Shown here piece after piece: positions 17,440 through 26,000 of a stretch of DNA of 64,000 nt. This DNA comes from Polyangiaceae bacterium (GTDB lineage Bacteria; Myxococcota_A; Polyangia; Polyangiales; Polyangiaceae). Below the pieces are notes generated by a model, which had not been told where the DNA came from, searched no databases, and saw only the letters and a program-made list of their open reading frames with translations. A program made the position numbers and the translations under genes. The number at the start of each line of letters is the position of its first letter. Within the stretch, counting starts at the first letter, position 1. The stretch spans positions 1-64,000 of the forward strand of contig JANXOF010000012.1 of assembly GCA_025353725.1 (NCBI GenBank). Reading direction: 5' to 3'.

Positions 17440-20168
17440 GCAGGGACGATGACCTTACGGCCGGCAAGCAAAGCCCTGTCCGCGCGTTCGTGGAGCGCGT
17501 GGTCGACGTCTCGATCTGCCGACCGTTTCTCGTGTTGGCCGTGGCCTTGGCCGTGCTGCTCGGGGCCTCGCTGTACGCGACGCGGCTTGAGCTGAAGTCC
17601 GACTTTCTCGAATTGCTCCCGCGGGATTCACCAGGGTTCGTCGCATTTGAACAGCAGCTGGAGCGGATGGGGGGAGGGGCCTCGCTGATTGTCATCGCCG
17701 AATCGCCCGACCGAATCGCCAATCAACGCTGGGTCGATGACATGTCGGCGCGCTTGGCGTCCATGGCCGACGCTCGAACCTCGTGCGTGCGCGATTCATG
17801 TGTCACCCCCGAGCGCGGCGTCACTCGCGGCGTTTCACCTGCCCCGAATGTCTTAAAGACTGAGACGGCAGCGTGCGCCAAGGCGTGCGGCGCACCGCTC
17901 ATTTCGTACGTCGAGAGCGGCACGAAGGAGGTGCGGGAGTTCTTCCGAGCCAACCAGTGGCTCTATGCCGATCTCGACGATCTCGAGAACGCCGACCGCA
18001 CCCTGGATCGCCAAATTGCCATCAAGAGCGGGATGGTGAGCGATCTCGAGAGCGAGGACGACGACCGCGACGCGACACCCCGGAAGGGCGACGGCCCCGC
18101 CGCGACGCGCACGCTCGGGATGGACGAATTTCACGACCGGTGGGAGAAAAAAGGTCAAAAAAAAGACGATTTCCCTTCCGGCTACTTCGCGACCCAAGAC
18201 GGCACAATGCTCGGTCTGCGGATTATCTCGCCTACGACAGGCACGGGAGACAAGGGCGGCGACCAACTCCTCGCCAAGGTCGAAGAGCTGACTCGGCAAA
18301 TGAACCCGGCGTCGTACCACCCGCAAATGCGTGTCGGTTTCGCAGGCGACATTCCAAATGCGATTGCCGAAAAAGATTCGATCGTCGGTGAAGCCGTGTA
18401 CGCGACGGGGATCGCGACGTTGCTCATTATCTTCGGAATCTTTGCTTTCTTCCGTTCTTTTTCGGCGCTCGCCGTCATGCTTCTTCCGACGACAGTAGGG
18501 ATTGCCTGCGCGTATGCCTTCGCGACAGCGACGTTTGGCTATGTGAATACGTCTGGCGCGTTCCTCGGTGCCATTATCCTCGGTAACGGAATCAACTATC
18601 CTATCGTTCTTCTCAGCCGCTACCGCGAGTTTGTCGCGCGCGGCATGGCGCGTGATGTCGCCAAAAAAGCTGCCGTGTGGAACGCTTTTCGAGCCGAGCT
18701 CGTCGGAGCAAGTGTCGCCGGAATTGCGTACGGCTCCTTGGTGATTACGCGATTTCGCGGGTTCAGCCAATTCGGGATGATCGGCTTCGTCGGTATGCTT
18801 CTCGTTTGGTTGTCGATCATTCCGCTCGTGCCAGCCTTGTTGACGCTTTTCGAGCGACTCCGAGCCAGGCCTCGCATCGCTCGTTTCGTCAACGCGCGCG
18901 ATGTCCTCCTCGACTCCCGGGCCGTCTCCTGGCTCTTCACGACGGTCGACTCGAACGGTGCAAGCGGCCCCTTCGTCCGATTTGTCGCGCGCGTCACTGA
19001 AAAGTATGCGGGTCCTCTCCTTGTCGCGGCCGCCGTACTTACGGCCGTCGCGGCTGTAAAACTTCCGTCCTTTCTGCGCGATCCTTGGGAGTACAACTTT
19101 GCGCACCTGGGGTCGCGCGGCTCAAAGGACGACGCAGGCGTGGGCGGCTGGTCGCTGAAGGCCGAGAAGGTCTTCGGCGGAAAGATGAACATTGCAGGCG
19201 CTCGCATGCTCGCCGCCACGCCCGACCAGGTGCCGGCGGTGAAAGCGCAAATCCTCGCGAACGACGCGAAGGACGCGCAAGGCAAGCTTGTTGAGGAGAT
19301 AAGTTCCGTGAGCGATCTGATGCCCGGGAACGCGCGCGAACAAGCGGCGAAGCTCGCAGTGCTCGATCGAATTCGAGACCGACTCACCGAACGCGTACTC
19401 TTCGAAATGCCGCGAGAAGAGCAAACGAAGCTGCTTGAGATGAAGCCGCCCGAGGCTCTCAAAGCGTTGACCACGCAGGATATCCCCGCGCTCCTTCGTC
19501 GCCGCTTCGAGGAAAAAGATGGCACGATCGGCGCTGTTTTCTATGTAAAGTTTATCGATCTTTCGTTTTCCGATGGCCATAATTTGCTGCGAATCGCGAA
19601 AACAACGGACAACGTCACGCTCCCCGACAGTACCGTCGTGCGCACAGCGAGCCGTTCGACTATTTTTGCTGAGATGATCCGCTCGATGGAGCGCGACGGC
19701 CCGCTCGCAAGCTTCGCCTCCTTGCTTGCCGTGGCGGCCGTGGTCATCCTCGCTACCTGGAGCCGCCGCGGTGCCGTGTGCGTGCTCGCGTCACTTCTCA
19801 TCGGCGTCGTGTGGATGGTGGGCTCGGCTGCGTGGATGAACGAGAAACTGAACTTCCTCAATTTCATCGCCCTCCCGATCACGTTTGGTATCGGCTGCGA
19901 GTATCCCTTCAATATTTTCGACCGCTCACGCCTCTTAAGCGGCGACGTGACGCTTGCTGTGCGCCGAAGCGGCGGAGCCGTCGCGATGTGTAGCTACACG
20001 ACGATGGTGGGATACGGCTCGTTGCTTTTCGCAGACAACCAAGCGCTTCAGTCCTTCGGGCGTCTCGCCGCGGGCGGTGAGGTAACCTGTTTAGTCGCGG
20101 CAATGTTCGTCTTGCCGGCGCTGCTCCACGTCTGGAAGCGTCGCCCGCATCCAACTCCCGTGTCCTAG
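17436..20168 (+). CDS. MMPL/RND-superfamily transporter (HpnN-like)
   Basis: A 910-aa transporter with the two-fold RND layout: TM1 near 30-48, a first large outer loop to about 315, a TM2-6 cluster near 317-475, TM7 near 525-545, a second loop to about 760, and a final TM cluster to 900. It lacks the third-party features of AcrB-type pumps and fits the MMPL group, whose bacterial members export lipids (mycolic-acid carriers, hopanoids by HpnN). Translation probably begins at a TTG overlapping the glycosyltransferase stop by 4 bp. This coupling suggests that the cargo is the lipid made or modified by that enzyme; hopanoid export itself cannot be claimed without hopanoid genes in view. Confidence 0.88.
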   Translation: MSRDDDLTAGKQSPVRAFVERVVDVSICRPFLVLAVALAVLLGASLYATRLELKSDFLELLPRDSPGFVAFEQQLERMGGGASLIVIAESPDRIANQRWVDDMSARLASMADARTSCVRDSCVTPERGVTRGVSPAPNVLKTETAACAKACGAPLISYVESGTKEVREFFRANQWLYADLDDLENADRTLDRQIAIKSGMVSDLESEDDDRDATPRKGDGPAATRTLGMDEFHDRWEKKGQKKDDFPSGYFATQDGTMLGLRIISPTTGTGDKGGDQLLAKVEELTRQMNPASYHPQMRVGFAGDIPNAIAEKDSIVGEAVYATGIATLLIIFGIFAFFRSFSALAVMLLPTTVGIACAYAFATATFGYVNTSGAFLGAIILGNGINYPIVLLSRYREFVARGMARDVAKKAAVWNAFRAELVGASVAGIAYGSLVITRFRGFSQFGMIGFVGMLLVWLSIIPLVPALLTLFERLRARPRIARFVNARDVLLDSRAVSWLFTTVDSNGASGPFVRFVARVTEKYAGPLLVAAAVLTAVAAVKLPSFLRDPWEYNFAHLGSRGSKDDAGVGGWSLKAEKVFGGKMNIAGARMLAATPDQVPAVKAQILANDAKDAQGKLVEEISSVSDLMPGNAREQAAKLAVLDRIRDRLTERVLFEMPREEQTKLLEMKPPEALKALTTQDIPALLRRRFEEKDGTIGAVFYVKFIDLSFSDGHNLLRIAKTTDNVTLPDSTVVRTASRSTIFAEMIRSMERDGPLASFASLLAVAAVVILATWSRRGAVCVLASLLIGVVWMVGSAAWMNEKLNFLNFIALPITFGIGCEYPFNIFDRSRLLSGDVTLAVRRSGGAVAMCSYTTMVGYGSLLFADNQALQSFGRLAAGGEVTCLVAAMFVLPALLHVWKRRPHPTPVS

Positions 20169-21048
20169 AGATGTCCTCAGGATATGGTCATTTTTGTAAA
20201 GCCTGCCTAATTAGAACGATAAGGCCAGCTCTCTCTTGTCTAAATCATATTGGGGGCCACAAGCGGTCGTGACACTGTCGGTTACTACTTATTGGTTCGT
20301 AACGTCGCAGCGTCGTATCTGGTTAAGCCAGCTTCGTTTGACGTCACTTCTGCATTCGATTTTGCGCGCTTAGGGCACTTTTTCGCCTTGAGGCTTAGTG
20401 AATGTGACTAGAATTTTTGGAGTTGATTTGTCGCTGCAAGCCACAGTGCACGCTTTTACGATTGCGTCACTCGAGCCGCAAACTGTTTAGTTGACGTCGA
20501 AGGTGGTCAAGGAAGTCGAAGTTACGCATGCCTTCAGGCCTTCAGGCCTCCACGCCTACGCGCGGGTGGCCTGCGACACGTTGTCTCCTACGGTCCACGA
20601 AGCCGTTCTTGCACCGGAACCCATCACCCAGCACGATGCCGCCGTTCGTCGAGACCTAAGTTTTTGACAAGAAAGGAAGTCTGCTTCTTTGAAAGCATGC
20701 GCGCGTACCAGGCCGCGCCGCGACGAACTACAGCCTGGAGGCTTGCGCGCAGATGGTCAGCGTAGGGCACTGTGCGCGAAGGTTGCTCTCCAAGGACTTA
20801 GACCTAGCGGCGATGCTTCGAGTGGTCGACGAGTGAATTCTTACGCAGGCCTTACATGCGAGCGCTCGAGGACCACGAGGAAGTCGTCGAACTCGATTGG
20901 GCGTGCCCACAGCAATCGGTCGGGCACCGATGAACGCGGTGACTGGTGGTCCGCGAAAACCGAAGGTCCGTTGCACAAAAAGAGGCTAACGGCGGGTGGA
21001 GATATCGTGTGCTGTCTGGGACCCCACACGAAATCCCCACGTTAGCGA
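20169..21048. other. 880-bp gene-free interval of lower GC
   Basis: Lies between the stops of the convergent MMPL transporter and typA genes. The first 350 bp are clearly more AT-rich than the neighbours, with runs such as CATTTTTGTAAAG. There is a short tandem repeat at 20531-20549. A 118-codon frame exists at 20689-21045 on the plus strand, but its composition is not coding-like and it shows no recognisable domain. The interval may be a decayed gene or an old insertion scar. Confidence 0.55.
20531..20549. repeat. Short tandem repeat CCTTCAGG x2
   Basis: CCTTCAGG occurs twice head to tail, followed by CCT, inside the gene-free interval. Its significance is unknown. Confidence 0.6.
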
Positions 21049-22932
21049 TCAATCGTAGCCGGGTGGGGGAACGGAACCGCTCTTGACGCCGCCCGCTTCC
21101 TCGATGGCGTCCGCCCGGCGAGGGCGACGAGTGCATTGAAGGATTTGCTTCCGAACGCGAACCGCGTCGGGAGTTACCTCGACGAGCTCGTCGGCGTCGA
21201 TCCATTCCATGGCCGTTTCGATGGAGAGAACTCGCGGAACGGCTAGCGCAACGTTTTCGTCTTTGCCGTGGTTGCGTACGTTTGTCTGCTTCTTTTCGCG
21301 CACGAAGTTGACGTCGGAGTCACTCGGCCGGTTGTGTTCGCCCACGATCATCCCCTCGTAGACGTCGGCGCCGGGCTTGAGGAAAAATTCTCCACGCGCC
21401 TGGAGATGGTTCATCGCATAGGGAGTAGCGACGCCCATGCGGTCAGAGACAAGCGCACCGAGCTGGCGCTTTGCCATGACCCCGCCCCACGGCTCCCATC
21501 CGTCGAACATCGTCGTGAGAAGGCCCGTACCGCGAGTTGAGGTAAGAAATTCACCGCGGAATCCAATAAGCCCACGGCTCGGGATGCGAAACTCAAGGCG
21601 CGCTCGGCCGTGGCCGTGGTTGCCCATCTTGGTCATTCGGCCCCTGCGAATTCCGAGGCGTTCCGTCGCGACGCCAATGTAAGCATCCGGGACGTCGACA
21701 ACGACGAGCTCGTAGGGCTCGTAGTCGACGCCGTCTTCGTGCTTCGTGATGACCTCGGGGTTTCCGAGCTGCATCTCGTATCCCTCGCGGCGCATCGTCT
21801 CGACGAGGATGGCGAGCTGGAGCTCTCCACGGCCGAGCACGGTGAACGTGTCCGGTGACTCCGTATCGTCGAAGCGGAGCGCGAGGTTCTTGCGAACTTC
21901 ACGAACGAGACGCTCGCGAAGCTGACGGCTCGTGAGAAACTTCGACAGCTTGCACTTGCCGGCGAACGGCGAAGTGTTGACGCCAATGCGCATCTTAATC
22001 GTCGGTTGTTCGACGATGATCCGGGGAAGTGCTCGCCCCTCCCAACCCTCGGAGAGGTCAACGATGGTGTCCCCGACGTCGATGTCGTCGATCCCAGCAA
22101 TGGCGACAATCTCGCCCGCGCGGGCCTCGGACGTTGTCGTCCGTTTCAGGCCCTCGTAGGTCGTGAGCACCTTAATCGTCGCCTTGTTCTTCGCCGCGGC
22201 CTTGAGAACGCCAACCTGCTGGTTCGCTTTAATCGACCCGGCGGCGATGCGCCCGATGGCGAGGCGACCGACGTAGTCATCGTGATCGATATTATTAATT
22301 ACAATCTGCAGCGGCGCAGCCGGATCAGCCTTCGGCGGCGGGACTTTTTCGAGAATGGTCTCGAAGAGGGGCTTGAGCGTCATGCTGTCGTCCGAGAGCT
22401 CGCGCTTCGCGACACCGTCTCGTCCGATCGCGTAGATGACCGGGAAGTCCATCTGCGCTTCACCGGCTTCAAGGTCGATGAAAAGATCAAAGATTTCATT
22501 CAGCACTTCGTCAGGGCGCGCGTCTTGTCGGTCAATCTTGTTGATGACGACGATGACCGGGAAGCCGAGCTCAATGCACTTCTTCAGTACGAAGCGAGTT
22601 TGGGGTAGCGGCCCTTCGGCCGCGTCGACGAGCAAAAGAGCTCCGTCGGCCATCATCAAGGTTCGCTCGACTTCACCGCCGAAGTCCGAGTGGCCGGGGG
22701 TGTCGACGACGTTGATCTTCACGACCTCGCCGTTTTTGTCTTTCCATCGAACACTCGTGTTCTTCGCGAGAATGGTAATTCCACGTTCCTTTTCGAGGTC
22801 GTTGGAATCCATGACGCGGTCGGCCATGACTTCGTTCTCGCGGAACGTGCCGGCCTGCTTGAGCATATGATCGACGAGCGTTGTTTTGCCGTGGTCGACG
22901 TGAGCAACGATCGCCACATTACGGAGCTGCAT
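21049..22932 (-). CDS. typA: Ribosome-associated translational GTPase TypA/BipA
   Basis: A 627-aa translational GTPase of the TypA/BipA family (usual length about 605-615 aa). The G1 motif is AHVDHGKT at 10-17, G3 is DTPGHSDFGGEVER and G4 is NKIDRQDARP. Domain II, the domain-V-like segment RGRMTKMGNHGHGRARLEF and the C-terminal segment GVATPYAMNHLQARGEFF follow. The protein binds 70S ribosomes and supports assembly of the large subunit and stress or low-temperature growth. The ATG at 22932 gives the canonical N-terminus; a longer in-frame extension is rejected as Arg-rich junk. It is the last gene in a minus-strand run, 89 bp after the second giant TPR gene. Confidence 0.97.
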   Translation of the reverse strand: MQLRNVAIVAHVDHGKTTLVDHMLKQAGTFRENEVMADRVMDSNDLEKERGITILAKNTSVRWKDKNGEVVKINVVDTPGHSDFGGEVERTLMMADGALLLVDAAEGPLPQTRFVLKKCIELGFPVIVVINKIDRQDARPDEVLNEIFDLFIDLEAGEAQMDFPVIYAIGRDGVAKRELSDDSMTLKPLFETILEKVPPPKADPAAPLQIVINNIDHDDYVGRLAIGRIAAGSIKANQQVGVLKAAAKNKATIKVLTTYEGLKRTTTSEARAGEIVAIAGIDDIDVGDTIVDLSEGWEGRALPRIIVEQPTIKMRIGVNTSPFAGKCKLSKFLTSRQLRERLVREVRKNLALRFDDTESPDTFTVLGRGELQLAILVETMRREGYEMQLGNPEVITKHEDGVDYEPYELVVVDVPDAYIGVATERLGIRRGRMTKMGNHGHGRARLEFRIPSRGLIGFRGEFLTSTRGTGLLTTMFDGWEPWGGVMAKRQLGALVSDRMGVATPYAMNHLQARGEFFLKPGADVYEGMIVGEHNRPSDSDVNFVREKKQTNVRNHGKDENVALAVPRVLSIETAMEWIDADELVEVTPDAVRVRKQILQCTRRPRRADAIEEAGGVKSGSVPPPGYD

Positions 22933-23021
22933 AGAGGTGCCGCTGTCTAGTAGGCGCAACGCATTGCGGCAAGCGTTAGTCGACAGATTGCAGATGTGAA
23001 AGACCTCAGCCGACCCGTGCG

Positions 23022-26000
23022 TTAGCGATCGAGGCCCAGTCTTGCGCGTGCTTCCGCGTACGCATCGGTCACGCTGAACGTCATCAGTTCGCGGGCTTCC
23101 GTCGTTCGTGCAATCCACGCGGCGCGTGCCTCGGGGTCCCGTGGCGCTTCCGGTTCGCCTTTCGACCAGGCGATGGCATCGAGTGCGCTGCTCGGATCGC
23201 CAACCGCCAAGAGCGCCACTCGGTTGGCCCACGCTTGCGCGGAAGGTCCGAGCATCGCCGCATCGGCGCCCAACGTACCCGCAGCCTCCAGCGCAATCAC
23301 GCCAACGGTCGGGTCGATGGATCGCGGAAGCGCAGAGGCAAGGCGACGCGACACGAGAGCGACCTTTTTGGCGTCGGCTCCCTGTGGTGTGAATTTGGGA
23401 TTAAGCGCGGTAAAGAGCGCACAAACAAGCACGGCGACATCGTCGGGCTGGCCGCGAACGAGCGCGGATGCTCGCGCCAGGATTAGCTTCAGCGCGCGTA
23501 CAATAACGAAAACGCGAGCTTGCTCGTTGCTGGTCGTCGCGAGCCCCTCCCCGACGAGCAGCATCGGTGGGGTTGAACGAAGCGGTATCGCTACGTTAGC
23601 CAGTTGAGGTGAGACCCAAATCTGCAGGGCGCCGAGCCCTACGACAGTCGCAATCCCGCCAATGGCTGTTCCAAGGGGCGTGCCTTGGACAAGCGGGGCG
23701 GCGTGCCATGCGCGGAGGTCGATCTGCGACCCCTCATCGAGCGTGTCGCCCGCGCGATGAAAAAGAGCTCTCAAGGCGGAACCGAGAAGCTCCGGCGCGA
23801 GAAGCTCGTCCAGCCGAGGGTCGATCGCGCGCGCATCGCCGCCCACTAGGCCCTTCGGTGCGGGGGCCCTCCCCAGCGCCGCGAGGTTCGGGCCCTCGAC
23901 CGCGTGTAACGTCGCTGAGACCACACGGGCGGCATCGTTGAGGCCCCTAAGGTCGTAAGCGGCGTGCAAAATTTCAAAAAGCGACGTGACGAATCGGCCC
24001 GCCACGAACGAGCGCCGTGCGTCACCTGCCGCACGGTCGAGGAGAATGTGCATCGCCGGAAGCTGCCGTTGCCGTGTATAGAACTCCGCCATCGCTCGGA
24101 GCGCGACGACGGACGTTGGAAATTCCTTTCGCGCGGATTCGAGAACCTGCTCCGACCGCCGTACATCGCGTGCCGCCGTCTCGTGAATCCGCGCCAGATC
24201 GATGAGTCGCTGAAGGCGAACGCTCGGTTCTATCGCGTGAAGAATGACCTCCTGTTGGGTCTCAATCGCGCGCGCGATGTCGCCCTGCCGCTTGTAGATG
24301 TCGATGAGCTTTTCGAGTGCGGGAACGTCGCCGGGAGCGCGTTTAACTACCTCGCGGTACGCAACCTCGGCGCGCGACAGGTTGACGGTGTGAACGCTGT
24401 AGAGCTCACCTAGTTTTTCATAAATCGCGCGCTGTTCTTCAGGCGTGTCGAGCAGCCGTGCGAGGCGTACGTACGCCTGTTCAACGCCCAACCAGTCGCC
24501 TTCCCGCGCGCAGAGGTCGGCCATCGCGGCAAGGGCGGTCGCGTGGTCCGGACTCCGTGCAAGGGCGCTTTCGAGCGAGGCCTTCGCCTTGGACAGCTCG
24601 CCCATTTGCCCGAGTGCCCGAGCGAGTTCTACTTCAAGGGCAATTCGTTCGCCGTCTTCCTTGACGACGACGAGTCGCTTCTCGAGAAGTCGTGCAAGTT
24701 CGGCGTCCAGGTGCCTTTCGGTGTAGAGCGCTTCGAGCCGCTGAACCACGTCGCCGTGCGTCACGTCGAGTTCTGCGCACTGCTCGAGCGCGGTCAACCC
24801 GCGCTCCGTGTCCTTCACTTCATCGAGCCAAAGGCGGGCCGCATCAAACCACGCGAGCACCTGGTGGTCGGGGACGGCGCTGGCGCGGGCGAGGCTCTCG
24901 CACGCCTCGGCCGCCTCCCGTGCCTGACCCCGCTGTGCCCGCACTTCGGCAAGGAAGCCCCACGTGACGACGTCGCCGGGGTCCTCCGTAGCTGCGTGCT
25001 CAAGCAAGCGGCTCGCATCGTCGAGGCGTCCTAGGCGAGCCGCCGCTTCGCTCGCGCGCAGTAAAAGTGTGGCTCGTTCTGGCGACCGCTGCGTGCGCTC
25101 GAGGAGCGCGTTCGTCGTCGATAGGAGCGTCTCATCGTCGTTTTGGGCGCGCGCGTGTGCGTTGAGCTGCCGAAGCGCCCACAATGAAGGGTCAGGCTGC
25201 GTGGCCGCGAGGCGAGCGATGTCGTGCGTTCGCTCCCAGCCAGCCTCTGTCCGTGTTTTGAAACGTGCCGCCGCTTGCGCATGGCCGGCCACTTCGCCTC
25301 CTGCCGTACCCTCCAGCGCGAGCGCGATTTGCTCGAAGATCCGAGGAAGTTCTTCGTCGCGGCCCTCCGCGATGAGCCGTTGCTCTACGGCACGAAGCGA
25401 GGGAAGGTGGCGCGGGGTCCTCTCAAGAATGGCGGTGTGCCACTCAAGCGCAAGCTTTTCGTCCTTTTCGTCCTTCTCGCCGATCGAATCGAGCTCGGCG
25501 AGGCGTTCAAAGGCCTCGGTGCGCTCCGAGTCGCTGTCGGTCACGTTGGCAAGCTCGACGAGTTCTGCGGACTGGCGGCTCGTATCACCGGTCTGCAACT
25601 CAGCGCGCGACGCCACTACGCGCGCAAACCTCCGTGACCCAAGGTCCGCGCTCCCGTCGACACCGCGTGCGGCTCGAAGCGAGGAAACAAAGTCACCCGC
25701 CCGGCCGAATGCGAGTGCGGCCTCGATGAGAAGCTGAGCTCGGACCTCCTTCGTTTTCGTTGCAGCCTGCTGTTCACGCCACGCACCCGAGTCCTTGGGG
25801 GGAGCGCTTGCGAGGTGCTCGAAGAGGTCGCGAAGGGCCGTGTCGTCGGGCCGCTCGCGCTGGGCCTTCTCGAGGCATGCACTTGCGAGTTCGGCGTCGC
25901 TTTCGGCGACGAGAAAGGCTTCGCGGACCGCGTCGAGCGCGTGTTCGAGGCCATCGGTGAGGGTTGGCCTCCGTGCCCGAATCCACCGAAGCACCTCATC

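Noticed and set aside
17853-19106. 417-codon minus-strand frame opposite the MMPL transporter
   Set aside because: Lies fully inside a well-supported gene; Arg/Glu-rich composition with no family similarity.
20689-21045. 118-codon plus-strand frame in the gene-free interval
   Set aside because: Arg/Ser/Gly-rich, no ribosome site, no domain; kept only as a possible remnant.
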